A DNA stretch of 64,000 nucleotides from Pagrus major (taxonomy: Eukaryota > Chordata > Actinopteri > Spariformes > Sparidae): positions 19,244,660 through 19,308,659 of the forward strand of contig NC_133235.1 of NCBI RefSeq assembly GCF_040436345.1. The letters run 5' to 3'. This document shows, piece after piece, positions 24,676 to 38,027 of this stretch (positions within the stretch are counted from its first letter, which is position 1; each line of letters opens with the position of its first letter). Below the pieces are notes generated by a model. It saw only the letters and a list, made by a program, of their open reading frames with translations, was not told where the DNA came from and searched no databases. The position numbers and the translations under genes are program-made.

Positions 24676-26393
24676 GGATCAAGGTCGGTCTCATCTTGAG
24701 TTTTCATCTGAGAGGATTGCACGCTAGCTGCAGGTCTAATGCCGACAGATATCACCTTCTGAAGAGATTAATGTTGTCCGCAACAGTGTCTGGATCTCAA
24801 AAGTGCTTATGGGTTTTTTTTTCTGTCCATTTTTTAAGGTTGGTCCTTTTCACAACAAACAAAAGAAGAAAGAAATAATTTTATCGTCTCTAACACTCAC
24901 AGCAACACGACCATGAGAGATTTCAGACCAAATCATGTTGAGCTCCTGATAAGTCTGCATACAACCATATGATGTGATTGTGTAAAATGTCCAAATATTT
25001 TGTCAAGCATGTCACATCAGGCAGGAGAACACTGAATTCAACATGTTGCATCCTATAAAAATAGGCTATATTAAATATATGAAAGATTAAAGTGATAAAC
25101 TAAATTATTAATGTAAAGTGAAAAAATGGACAAGGTAAAAAAAAAAGGAATAAAACAGTTTCGGACAAAATTGACATGTCACGAAAATAACTGTACATTG
25201 ATTTATCTTTGCTTTTTGACTGTCGTTCAGACAAATCAATTTTACACATTTGTCACACTGAACTCTCTGAACTTTTGATGGATATTTTTCACTATTATCT
25301 TATTTATTTCAGGGCTAAATGATTACTGAGTAAATCAAAAAACAAGCAGCACATATTAATACATATGCATATATGCACATATTAATATTAATTAATATGA
25401 AAATGATAGTTGCACCCCTTATTATCATGTACTCATGCTCTAGTATATATAGGAGTAATGAAACCAGCCCTGTTGTTTAGTATTTTTGGACATCCCCTTC
25501 TGCTGATGTATAGAGCTTTCTACTTAAAGGGTCCCAAGCACCCAAAATATCCATTTTTCCTTATATAGTCCAAGACTACGAGTCCACAGAGGGCTCTTTA
25601 AAAAGCTGCAAAGCCTTACGTTCCCTCGGTACCATGTTGAGAGGTAAATAAAGTTAAGGGCTCCTTCAGGGAATCCAGATTCGCTGGGACGTGGATCTGT
25701 AAGAGATTTAGTGGGCAAGGAGTCTCTGCAGAAGTGATTTGGCTGTGGTGGCCAAACCTCGACTAAATTATTTTTGTTGATTTATTTTACAGGCAAACCG
25801 TCTCAAGGATTGTAATTAGACTTATTTTTAGGCTTTTTTATTTAGTTTTACACATGTTGACAATTTAGACTTTATCTGAAAGAAGATATATGTTAGAAAA
25901 GATTGGAGGCAAAAAAAAAAATCTTCAAACAAGTGCCAGCGGAGCTGTTAAACATGCATTTAATTATAAACTCATTATGTCCCATTTGAAGTATAAACAT
26001 CATGAAATACTAGTCCCTCATCTTTTGATTTAAATCACTAATAATAAGCACAGGGAATAAAAACATTTTTTCCAGCAAAAAAAAAGATCAAAGAACGTCT
26101 TTAAGCACTTTATCCTACTGAGATACTCACCACAAAGTTATTGTTTTGTTTAAGTTTGACCAATGATTTATATTGGCTATAAATCTAGGCTACTACTGTG
26201 GAAATACATTAAAATGACATCATAGTTTGATTAATAGTTTCAAACTTGTGGAACTTTGTTGTTTCATGTCCTTAAGCACACACTGTGCTGTGGCTTACAG
26301 TGGGGATTCATGGGCAGAGATAGGCTTGGACTACTTGTGAGTAACTTAGCTAATTTGATAAAAAATTAAAAAAATATGATTCAGTACAGAAGA

Positions 26394-26435
26394 ATATATC
26401 CACATACTGAGTCATGATTTAGTATGTGGATATAT
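26394..26435. repeat. Perfect 15-bp inverted repeat (hairpin)
   Basis: ATATATCCACATACT at 26394-26408 and its exact reverse complement at 26421-26435 flank a 12-base loop. One further A-T pair (26393/26436) extends the stem. It lies in an AT-rich noncoding region with no obvious transposon ends. Confidence 0.9.
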
Positions 26436-29400
26436 TTTATGTCATAGCTGCAGCTAGGCCCAAAAACACTAGTTAGCAAAAAGTGAGCAAAGAAGCGGAA
26501 ACATGAAATAGAAAAGCTCTAAGTAGCATTGGCTAATTGATAAATAGTAGAAATATTCCTTAAAAGTAATCGACATGTTAGACTGTTAGCAAAAATGAAT
26601 GGATAAATGGTGAAAATAGAGTGGTGTAGCAATGACGTGTTTTTGTAGGCTAACCCGGCAGTTAGCATCGCCCCGGCTCCCTCGACCAAAAGCCTGTGGG
26701 ATTGATGAACACCACTTTTGTGATTTTCAAAGCGCAAGTTAAATCACTAGAAGTAAAAAGCTAACGTTAGGCTATACACATAACAGACTACAATGCGGTC
26801 GCATTAAACGTCAGCACCCCTAAGTGTCCTACTACACAATTACTAAACATGTTTTATGTAAATAGATCAATCTACAAGTTGTAAAGTTTGAGTTAGAATA
26901 GTTTTCAACTTACGTCCACCTGTAAAGATGGACCAGTGAGTAGATGAGTCTCTGTGTTCGGTGTGATGTGTTGCGGTTTAATGTCCGTGAAAACTCTCAT
27001 TTAGCCACTTGTTAGCAACAGTTTTTAGCACTTTATTATTCAATTGTGGAACATTAAACTATGTATTTTATGTCACAGAACAAAACACGTATCTTAAGCC
27101 TGTGGTAACAACAGACCTTATTTCAGGCATTTAACCAAAAACCCATTCAAAAAAGCCATTGATTTTGAGACGAGGGAACCGGAAGTGCAAAACGCTAACT
27201 GATTTCTGTGTTTTCAGACTCATTACAACAGCACTTCATAGAGAGCTAGAAGTAAGCCTGGGTAATGGATTAGCTACTGGTGAACATGGACGGAGAAAAG
27301 TAGTAATAAAAACTAATGGATAAAAAGTTACAGATAAACTAGATAAAATAGATTGAAATTTAAAAGCATAAATTAACAGTTGAAACCGTTAGCTAAAAGT
27401 AGTGGATGAATACTGATGATGGACAGCTGATTATTAAGTGAAAAGTTATCTAAAAGTGATGGATAAATCGTTGAAACAGCTCTAATGGTTGGATCATGAT
27501 TGATGGTGTCAATGACGGGGTACTTGTTTTCATCTGACAGGGCTGTGGGGGTACATCGGACTTAAAGGCTGGGAGCCACTGGCCTACAGGATGTGTTTTT
27601 GCCAGAAGACCAGATAAGTCTGTTAAAGTCAGTATGGGAATGACAGTCCTGGATAGTCCTTCCAAACACCACATGCTATAAATCTGCTGTGGAAAAGCAG
27701 ATAGAGGTGATCTGAAGTCAAATCTCTCCTTCTCTGAAGCTCCTCTGTTTAGTCCTGTAAAGTTCTGCTCACGTCATGTCTCCTCGCTCTGACTTCCCTC
27801 TATTCACTCTTCCTGTGTCTGCCTCCCTCTCTCTGTATTGCCCACTCTCCCCCTCTTCCTGTCACTCTGTCCCCTCTGCACGCCACCGGCACAAAGCCAA
27901 CTCTTAACGTCTGCTCAGGAAACCATAGGTTCGTGAAAATGCAGTGCCTCCTGACTTGGACACTGCGGCGCCACCATTGAAGCTCTGGACCGAAGCCACC
28001 TTAAGATGTTGACAAGAGATCAACTTACCGAGTCCTGATCCAAACCTTTGAACATTATGAGCAAACTGGCAGAACTGATCCAAGTTGTTGCAGTTTTATT
28101 TAGCGCAGGTTACTGAATGCCGCAGGTCAAGCTAGGATAAATCAACCATGCGCAAGCCCCAGACAGACCCTGGCCAATCATGTGTGCCTTTGGCTTGGTC
28201 CCAAAAAAAAGTTGTCTAGCCAAAATACAGCACAGCTGAGGCTGTTAAAATCACGGGGTAATCATAAGAGAAGGGCCCTGGCTGTAGTCTCTGCAGAGAG
28301 TGAAAAGGTAAGCTGAGTGGGAGCAGCAGGGATCGCAGGACTTACATACGTGAGGACAGTCTTTGTGTTGAGTGTCGGGTTAATGCATTTCCAGACTGAG
28401 GTGGCAGCTGCTGATGTTGAAATAGACAGCCAGCCATTGCTGCTTTTCAAACATACCTTTAAGCATGACGAGAGAAAGCAATTTTCTGCTAACTTTATAA
28501 CTGTCATTCTGAGGAACATGCCAGCACTTGTGGATATAGGGATTGACTTATTATCTTCTGCTGAGATTGCCCAGTAGGTGAGCTTCAGGTGATGTTGTAA
28601 TTGTGGCCCTTAAGTAAAAAATGTTCATGAAAGTGATTGCTGTGTGAATCTTTTCTACAAAGCTTGTAATTGTCACGAGATGCCTCCTGTCTGAAGACTC
28701 AGGGACGAGTCATTAACCGAGCAATTTTGTCTCGATTAGACAAAAGTCAGGAGCAGCCGTTACACTTTGACACAATCTGTCATGAAGTGAAGGTGGAAAG
28801 ACTCTAAAGTCGGCTCATTAGTCTATTCTCACATCTTCTGAACCCGGCATCGTCTGTAGCATGAAGAATGACGGAAAATGAGGGAGAACAGAAAGAAGTG
28901 TGTGAGTGGAGGGCATTAGTCATGTACGTACTTCCTGCTGTTATTGAGTAGCTCAGGCGGTCTGGAGCTCAGCCAGGCCAATTGTTGCTCATTTAGCTGT
29001 AAAACAGCCATAGCTGAGAGGCAGCCTCGAGCGAGCAGTGAACAAGCTCCATACTGGTTGAAATATAATATTATTAAGATGTCATGTGTGTGATTTTTTT
29101 GGAAACATCAACCCTTTTAGGTTAAAATCAGATGTAATTTTAAATTTTTTCCCCAAACTGTGTATCACTTTAGCCTGTTTTGGTGTATCGGTGTCCAAAT
29201 ATCCTGCAGAATGAAGCACAGGCTCAACACTCACATTTGCCAGCTTTAATGCAGTACAGTGGCATTGCATTAGTGCACATCACCAGCCGAAAATACCACT
29301 ACTAGGTTGGCGGTTAACAGATGGAGAGAGTGTGAGAGAGATGGAAAAGTAGATGGAGACAGGGCGACAGCACCGAGCTATTAAGTAACCGTGACAGGCT

Positions 29401-29689
29401 GTCAAAGTCGAGCACAGAAACAGACTAGCTCGGGGCTATTATTGTCAGCCAGCTGTGAATCCGGATAAACGTGACAGAGAACAAGAAAGTTTGAGACAGA
29501 GTGGAGGACTTCTGCCTCACTTAAAGAAGAAGAGACCTAACGTCGATAACAAGTTGTTTATCACTTAACTTTCCACTGAAAGACTACCTGATGAACGTAG
29601 TATTCACTCTCCTTTAAGCTGAGATGTTGTCGTACCTGAGAGAAGTACCCTACGCATCTTTGTCGTACGCTTGTAGGTTGGTAAGGTTT

Positions 29690-30300
29690 AGGCAAAAAAA
29701 CCCACTAGGTTAGGTTTAGGAAAACATCTGGGGAGTCACGCTATGTATGTGACGTGACTTAACTACGTTAGTAAGTTTAAATAACTCACTGTTGACTTTT
29801 GGTTACACTAACAGTGGTCACTCTTCATACTACTTCGACTGACTTCCTCCTTTGGTACGGTAATAATTCCTACATCCTCTAGAGGGTGCCGCCAAACAAG
29901 AAACACAAATATGGGTCGTGATAAACTGCTTTCACAGTCTATATGGTCATTTTTCTGATGAGGACTGGCTGCAAATATCTAGCTCTTTAGCAGCTAAATG
30001 CTCCACTGTTAACGAGCTAGTTGCTAACGTAACGTACGGTGAGTTTTTAGGCCTCTTTTGCGGGAAAACGGCTGCCTGCTGCGTCTGGAAATGAGGCTGT
30101 GAGAGTGAACCAAAACAGTTAAGTTGTCAGCCTTAAAACAAGGAGTTGAAAGATGGAAAAATGATCCGTAGAGCTGACGGAAACTGTGGAATTGGCTGAC
30201 GATTATTCATGGGTTTGACGGTATGAGCAACACATCATCATTTGATTCATTGTTAATATATGAATATGGGTTAAAGCAGCTTCAAGGCTTGATAGAAAAG
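29690..30300. repeat. Dispersed repeat R2, long copy
   Basis: Collinear with 43120-43780. Shared landmarks in order are TATGTATGTGA, a CACTGTTGACTTTTGGTT / CACCATTGACTTCTGGTT pair, ATATCTAGCTCTTTAGCAGC / ATATCTGGCTCTTTAGCTGC, TAAATGCTCCACT / TAAATCCTCCACT, GAGAGTGAACCAAA, CATTTGATTCAT / CATTTGATCCAT, and TTAAAGCAGCTT. It also carries the GGTTAGGTTTAGGAAAA word. It has no coding capacity. The class is unknown to me; it may be a non-autonomous DNA element. Confidence 0.75.
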
Positions 30301-32040
30301 AGGGGAAAGAAAAATGTTGGTCTCCAGATGAATACATTGCACACAAACAGCTAATGAAGACTTGTGGCTTTCCAGGACATCAATGTTTCCCAGTTTAATA
30401 TGTACTGAAACTTAATTTTAATTCGGTGCTAAAGGCTGTTTTTCGAGACCCAGAAACCTACAGTACCACCCACCTCGCTTCAAGTGACTGAATAAAATCT
30501 GCATCATGGTCAGCAGCAGCAACAGAAACATTTCACTGAGAATATCCGTGTCAGAGGGAGAGGAAGCCTGCTGTTTACTTTGGATTGGTCACCATATTTT
30601 CTGTTCTATCAACCACTGTGTTGAGATAAATATTTGTAAAGCCTGGACACGTGCACCCCCCTTTACATCTGATTCTGGGATGCAAAATGAGGCAGCGGGT
30701 CATCAGTGTTTCCCAGTAGTCAAATCACATTTTCTCTGCCTCCGCGCGTCCTCTCATACTAAGAAGCTACGGTTGTTGTTTTACTTAGAATCAAGTATGA
30801 CACGGCAAAGATGTTTTTAAAAATCTGCCTTAAAGGATAAGGAAGTGTTTGCTTTAATGTGCATAATAATTTGAATGTCATACTGAACAATGGATTCCTT
30901 TTTTGCCTGATTGACACTGTTGCTGCTTAACCGCTTTTCTCTGGTACTTCTCTCTTTTTCTTTTTACCGCCTGTCTTTGCCAGATCACACAAGTGCTTTG
31001 TTACAGGAAGCTTGTGGTGACAAATGCAGGAACTCCGCACATGGCTTCATTCTGCACTGTATGAAAAATGAGGGACAGTCTCTACTTTTTAAATGTAGCT
31101 ACAGGCTGAATAATAGCCTTATCAAAGCAAATACTAAAGTAGAAAGTAATGTTTATTGTGATATATAGAAAGAGTCTCAATAATGACGCTTTCAAAGACT
31201 GACTTGAGGTATTTAGATGAATAAATTGTCAAAACACTGCAGAATATTGTAAATCACAAGGTTATTAATGTTTAAAACTACTTAAAATCTATCAGTCTGT
31301 CAAAACAAACAAAAGGTAGCTAAGCGAAGACTCAGAGTTGTAGAAACAGTGGTTACGGATGTTTACTTTTACTTAGAAACTGATGAACATCTAATAGGCC
31401 AGTGGCTCCCAAGGGCTCCACAATAACTTTGTTTTCACCACCGTCCCAGAATCATCTATGTTTCTGGTTTCATCAAAAGTATCAGCATTTAAGTATCAGC
31501 TGAAGTGCTGCAAATAGTTAACTGACTGACTGTTTACTGCATGGATTTGTTGTTCACAACGTGGCATCATCAGGAAGAAATACAGGGTGCGTCCTCCATT
31601 GATAGTGAGTTTACTGCATCCTCTTTAACGCTTAACATTTCTCGTAGATCGCGCCAGTGATAACTATAGTATCAAATGAGAAGATGCGCTCGTTGTAGAC
31701 AGCAAACCCAAACACATTTTCTGTCACTCCTCAGCTGCCGTTTAGTCTTCAGCCCTGCCTGTGACGAGACTCTGCTTCTTTTAAAAGGAGTCACAAGCCA
31801 TAAAGTTTGGGAGGGGCACTGAAATAAAAAAAAAAGCTGCAATGGCGAGTGTAAGTTTAAAAAACAAACAAACAACTTATTAATGACTAGAAACTCCCTA
31901 ACAGAAGTATGGAAACGGCAATTAATAGTGGAAAATCTTTTCCAAGATTGTCCTTGTGAGGGCAACAGTTGTTTGTTCTGATGCTTAAAACAACCCACAA
32001 CATGTTTGGACTTCTGAAAAAAAAAACATGCAAGAGGAAG

Positions 32041-32062
32041 TGGATGGATGGATGGATGGATG
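32041..32062. repeat. (TGGA)n microsatellite
   Basis: Five TGGA units plus TG, on the edge of A-rich sequence. Confidence 0.95.
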
Positions 32063-32518
32063 AGCAAACTGTGTGATTTTAAACAAGTAATTGATCTTAA
32101 CCAAATCCAAGATCTTTCCCTGACCTCGGAGGAATTGTCCATTTTCCATTTATGCTGACACTGCATGTATTTTTGGTGTTTCATGCACTGTATACAATCA
32201 GTGATTAAAGGTCAAATTCTTCCAGCCGCTTCAAAAAAAAAAAAATGTTTGTGTGGTTTCCTTGTGTGAGACTATATAACTCCCTGACAACCGGACCCGT
32301 AACTAAGACAAGTCCTGCAGGGCTCCAAAACAGACGTATGCATGAGCTTGATCGATTGCTTGCACACAAACGCCCCCTTGACACACCTGCATACGTTCCT
32401 ACAATCAGCGACAGTGTATAGATGTGAATTACTTTCCTGTTTGTCCAGGTGCCTATATGAAAGCAAACTCCTCACGAGCATGCATGATGTGTGGGTGTGC
32501 ATGTGTTAACATTTAAAA

Positions 32519-32538
32519 GTGTGTGTGTGTGTGTGTGT
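32519..32538. repeat. (GT)n microsatellite
   Basis: Ten GT units. Confidence 0.95.
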
Positions 32539-32741
32539 TTCCCATAATTACATAGTGATGAGGGAGTAAATGTGCTCAGCCACGCTGATGTGTGCTCAGA
32601 TAGACACCTGCAGTCTGCGCTTTCTCTCTCCGTCCTCGCTTGCGACCTTCTCTCACCACGACACGCACATGTTTTTTTTTTCTAATCATTTACGGTATTT
32701 CTACTTGTCATTCTCTCACTGCCCTCCGTCCTCCCTCCCCT

Positions 32742-32767
32742 CTCCTCCTCCTCCTCCTCCTCCTCCT
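32742..32767. repeat. (CTC)n microsatellite
   Basis: A run of CTC units inside a longer pyrimidine-rich tract (about 32710-32785). It is followed by TTCCCAAACAG, which looks like a splice acceptor, but no open exon follows. Confidence 0.9.
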
Positions 32768-33170
32768 ACTCTTCGTCTTCCCAAACAGGATGCTGAATGG
32801 TTGCTTTAGCTGGAGGGATTCCTGGCAGAGTGATTTGATTGTGATGTAATGTAAATCACATTGCCAGGGATTTCCAACCAGCTACAGCTGAAACCCGCAC
32901 CAGCCTCCAACACCTGACGACTGCTCTGCCAGCACCCACGTTAGCAGAGGCCACAGCTTTAAATCCTTTTAACATATTAAATACATGTTGTTAGCTTAAG
33001 AAAAACTGAGCTGCAGTAATAACTTTGCTGGTTGTGTAGTTTTAGGATGTATCATTTATTTAGTTAGGTTTAGAGATGCTGACAGGTTAGTTTTGTTAAC
33101 TTTGGACGGCGCCGGGCTAGCTGTTTCCCTCTATTTACATTCTTATTTTTTAAGTTAAGTTCTCCTGTTA

Positions 33171-33420
33171 GCTTGCCTTTCATGCTAACATAATCTTAAA
33201 TTCTTACAATTTCTTATATTTTCTACTAACGTGAACTGAATTTTTCTCATTAGCTTACCGTTTATGCTAACGTAAACTGAAGTTCTCAGTTAGCTTACCT
33301 TTTATGCTAATGTCAACTTAAGCTCTCCCATAAGCTTACCTTTTATGCTAACATGAACTAAAGGTCTCCCCTTAGCTGACCTTCTGTGCTAACGTGAATC
33401 AAAGTCCTCCTGTTTGCTTA
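33171..33420. repeat. 41-bp period minisatellite, about 6 units
   Basis: The core GCTTACCTTTTATGCTAA recurs with starts at about 33171, (33212, degenerate), 33253, 33293, 33334, 33375 and 33416, a spacing of 40-41 bases. Each unit continues with an ACGTGAACTGAAGTTCTC-like half. Units are 70-90% alike by eye, so the array is old. It lies in noncoding sequence. Confidence 0.85.
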
Positions 33421-36400
33421 TTTTAGAAACTCTATTTACGGTACAGACTAGAGTGTGATTATCAATCTTCTCATCTGATTTTCAGTAAGAAAGCAAATAA
33501 TCATACCTACCTGAAGTAGCATTCATGTCTTCATGTGTCGAGGTCATGTGTTTGATGGAGGGGCAGGACTTAGCTTGCTCCGTGAACAGTTCAGTGAAAG
33601 CCTGTGTTCACAGTGGCTAAGTTCCGCTCCTCACAAGCATTTTCAGCTTTTACACCCACTAACAGCTGTAAGAAGTCGATTTATATTAAATTATGTGCTG
33701 CTACATCCCACCATACGGAAATGTAAGCAGCTTTAATTTCAAGGAGATGAATATAGAAAATATTGCTGTGTTTTGTGGATCATCTTACCAATTTGAACTC
33801 CCAATAATGAGAATGTTTAGCTATATATACACATGTTTAGCATTATATATAAGCATTATATATCCTATGTATCTCTGGTATGTTGTACAGCACAATAGGC
33901 TTTCAGTCTTCTCCGTCTATCCCTTTTAAGATCGGTTTCCTAAAAAAAGAAAGCTGGGTGAGAGCAGAGGGCAGGATGCAGCGAAGGGAGGGCTCACTCA
34001 TACAGGAAGGAAGTACAGGAAATGTCCCATCGGGAAGGAAAGTAGCAATGTAATTGTGATTCCTGAGCTCATTTACTGTCTGGGTGGTCATGAAAGCAAA
34101 GCACTATTCGTGTGTGTATTCATGTGCGCTTCAAGTAAACATGCAGTTACCCATGAGCTGTATGGAGACTTTTGTAAATGGTGCTTGACCACTTGTGCTG
34201 CTGTCAGACTGATGTGTACTATGATTGCACATCTTTTAATTACTTTTCTGGCATTACATTTCTGTGTTCAGTTTGTATTTGTATTTTTTATTTTCATCCC
34301 TTCATTTTTTATCATGCATAATTTCTGCATCGATGTCCTTTTTTAATGTACGATGTAATGTCTTACTATGCTTTCATATTGTAATCCTGAAGCTTCTTAA
34401 TTTTATGTGAAAAGCTACTTCAGTTATTATCCTATATTATGTTATTAACATTTGGTTTGATTTACCCCACATATTGAGATAGTGTGTCGTAGATACCACC
34501 AATGACTAAGTGAATGGAGATGTGGTGCTCACAACACTGAAAAAATGAATCACCAACATTTCTTTCCAGAAACGGTTGTTTTTATTACACCACTGTGCAC
34601 AGTTTGCAGTGGAATTACTTCCTATTGAAGAGATATGAAAACTATTCACACTGTGTTATGTGGATTATCCACAGTTAAGCTTCTTTCTTCTGAAGACATG
34701 TTGCTGGTGAATTGCCTAAATGTCATTTCTCAATGCTCTAGAGGCGGAAATTTCCATAATATCTCAAAACCTGGACACACAGAAGACTAATTATTTGTAT
34801 TTGAGGAAACCAACCCTTTGAATTTAATTTTAAAGGCCCTTTTATCATATCTTTGCTTAATTTAACCTAGTAATTAAAACGTTAAGTGGAACAAATTTGG
34901 GGGACATACATCTGTTGAGGTAAACCTTTTTAGTGTCCATACTTCCTGATGCTGTAAACCTGTTGTTTGCTTCCCCTTGTGGTGAGAGTGAGGTGGTGCA
35001 GGTGCCTGGGCTCAACCTCCTGTGCCTACTGAGCTGATAACAGTTCGATGTTAAACAAACACTGGCTCAGTTCAGCAGGAACCGGAGTTAGGCCCTCTAG
35101 AAACAGCTTCAGACGTGACCACCTGATGTACACAATATTCAAGATGATGCCTTGTTCACCAATAGTTTGTATATGTAGTCAGCATTTGCCATAATTGTCT
35201 GAGTTGCATCTGTATAGCTGTTTAAGTGTTTTTTCGTACTCTTTACTGCTGTAAAAAGGCCATTAGACGTTTTTTTCTCAAAGCCTCATCAAGGCCATTC
35301 TTCAAGTTACAGAATGCAATCATCCAGAGCCGAGGAAGCACAGGACTCACATAAACGTGGCCACACATCCTCTCTGAATTTAAACCTCTCACTGTAAAGC
35401 TCATGATGGAGGAAATCTGCTTCTGTTGGTTTGGTGTTATTAAAAGATCACAGGAGCAGAGTTTTTCCAGTTGTATTCTCGACATCGTGCTGCACAAAGC
35501 GGAGAGGACGACTCCTCAGGGTGACGTTCAAGTCAAATGGTGGGTTTAAATAATTGACAAGATTCTTTTGTTACTTCCAGCAGCGTATGTCAGACTTTCT
35601 AAATAAGTCCTCAAACAGTACTAATGCTCATTTCAAGTATATAATGTTATTAATGTAATTAATGTGTCTATAAATCTGTATTTGTGACAGTTGCCTTATT
35701 TCTGTTTTGAAGAACTTGTTCCTGAAAAGTGCTCTATAAATGAATTTACTTAATACAATCTGCTTAATAAAGTTACTTACTTTCTCACATACTGTATAAC
35801 TTGAATTTTTTTTTATGCACCTTTATTTTACACTACATTTCAAAGGGAAATACTGTCATCTATTACTAGTACTAGTACTTCATTATATGAGCTGATATCT
35901 GTTATATATTAAGATTTATTTAAAAACACATTATGATAAGATAAGATTGTAAATGGAAAAAAACATTATAGAGTAGAAAACAGTAATTTCCGATTGTTTT
36001 CACTTGTGATCTTTATAAAAATTTTTAAAAAAAACAGTATCCAGTCTGGGACAAAGAGACGCTCCCCGCTGAACTTCACACAAATTTTAATAAGTCATGG
36101 TTAACATTATAATGAAATCTAGCCAACCATGATAAAGGTTAAAGGTCATTCTCCGCCTTAAACTTTTATACTTCAAAAAAATTTACTAGGCAGCAGATTC
36201 AAATTTTAACTTTGTACCAATGCAGGATCAAAATAGCACCGAGGAGCTGCCGCAGCTTATCTTTGTGAGATTCACTGAACTGACTGTTAAGATAATTTAA
36301 AGGAAATCAAATAATTAATGTTCGTCAGTGTGACTGAACAATACTAAATGTGTCATCTCAACTTCAGTTAAATTATTTTAGAAATTGGCTCAAAAATCAA

Positions 36401-37583
36401 GCTTCCATTAAATGTTCACACACCACTCACTGATGCTATATGAGCTGTTGTAGCTTTATATATTTTCTTATAACATTGAAGTGTGTTATCGTGTTTTATG
36501 AACGTTCATTAACTGATGGCACGCTGCTTACAAAATGCTGAAGTTATGAAGTTTGTGAACTCATGAGTCATGTTTGTGTCAGCTTTTACAAGAGGCAGGT
36601 GGTGTTAATCTGAACTTCTGGTAGCAGCTGGATGCAGAAAAAATGAAATCTTGAGTACAAAATGTGCCACTGCTGCTGCTCCTAAATGAGAAACTACTGC
36701 TGATGACAGTAATTGCAAACATACGCAGTTTAATGTCAGACTGTGTTCTTGAGAGTTTCTCTAAGCTTACGATCACTTTTGACTTTTTGACATCAGTTTA
36801 AATTCAGCTCGGAAAAATAAGTGATTGAATATCCACGGGTTGTCGGTATATTTAACTTCTATTCAGAGCACATCTAGCTCACTTAAAAGGTGCTTCTGTC
36901 TTCAATAAATAGCCTCCTTCAAGCATTTAATAATCATTTTCCTCTCTAATCAAACAATTAAGCACCACATCAAGGTTGCCATGAGTAATCCCAAAGCGAT
37001 GTTGCATCCGGAATACAAACTGAGCCCTGTTTATTATTTATTACATTACTAATCATTATGTAAGAGTTTGTTTGGAAAGCAAAGCACTGAAGAGACTGCT
37101 CCTCCTTCAATAAATCCTGATGCCTAGACTGAGATTTCATTCACAAATATATTATTTATTGTAGAAGGTTTGAGGCTTGAACATTGGAAAAAAGATGGAT
37201 CGGGAGGCGGGACACGATAAATGTGACGTTAAAGAAATATGATGTTTAAATGTGTTTTGTTGAAGAGGATCCTCTTCTTCTTCCTCCTTCTTCTTCCTCG
37301 TTCTTTTTCTCCATCTGGATTCTGCAGCCGTGAATCATGTACCTGTTTTTGTTTGTGATCCGGCCCTTTGTATCACATTTACCCATTTATAAACACACCC
37401 ACATTCACACAAACCCCTCTCTTACAAAACCCTAATTTTAAACAGGTAGATACAGTGTACCAACACCCACAGCCAATTCATTCCAGCTACATGCAGGCGT
37501 GCATTACACTGAAGGAGAAACCAGTTCGCGTGACAACAGATCATCTTCCATATCTGAGAGAAACCACAGCAACAGCTATCTCT

Positions 37584-37586
<3 letters not shown>

Positions 37587-37623
<37 letters not shown>
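37587..37623. repeat. (TG)n microsatellite
   Basis: About 18 TG units preceded by TCTCTC, in noncoding sequence. Confidence 0.95.
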
Positions 37624-37629
<6 letters not shown>

Positions 37630-38000
37630 ATGCATCTGTGTTCAATAAAAGGATAAATCACTTATAAGTCTGTGTCAAGTTTGTTTGTGACAGCCTCAAA
37701 GCCAAACCCAGCACGAGGTCTAAAATTTCGATAATTAGAGAAGACTCACACGCATTTCCACACACGACACTTTGCTGGATCAGTGCAGAAACCATTCCTC
37801 ATATGTAATTTAACTGGGCCAAAACCGTCAAATATAAAACATGCAACAGCTGTTTTTAGATTTAAAAATATAGATCTAAACAACCCCGTCGAGACTAACT
37901 CTATCTTTTTAATACCTGAATGATGCAGTCTTGTGGTTCAGATTGAAATCTCCAACCTGAGCAATCAAACTCAAAGTTAATTTGAAACTGTAAAAAGCCA

Positions 38001-38027
38001 GTTAGGGTTAGGTTAGGGTTAGGGTTA
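38001..38027. repeat. Short telomere-like (TTAGGG)n tract
   Basis: GTTAGGGTTAGGTTAGGGTT continues with a further AGGGTTA: about four TTAGGG-type units, one short by a base. Either an interstitial telomeric-like tract or a variant of the GGTTAGGTTTAGG word in nearby repeats. Confidence 0.8.

Larger units (their letters stand above)
22336..29690. other. Gene-poor, possible intron or intergenic
   Basis: No coding exon can be supported. A pyrimidine-rich run (about 27770-27900) leads to an AG at 27917-27918, followed by about 190 bases with several ATGs, one of which opens a 19-codon frame starting at 28056. This might be a second 5' exon of the transcript starting near 22060. Segments 28330-28580 and 28640-28860 have a balanced, conserved-element look. 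Between 26480 and 27690 there are diverged repeat pieces, including a 'gggagccactggcc' word also seen inverted near 31400. Confidence 0.35.

Noticed and set aside
24513-24878. Frames encoding poly-Ser or poly-Ala around 24641-24674
   Set aside because: The homopolymer comes from the (TGC)n microsatellite; the flanking residues show no domain and there is no exon structure.
31672-32184. 170-codon open frame on the minus strand
   Set aside because: It runs through a (TGGA)n microsatellite and A-rich runs, has no family motif, and its residue content follows base composition.
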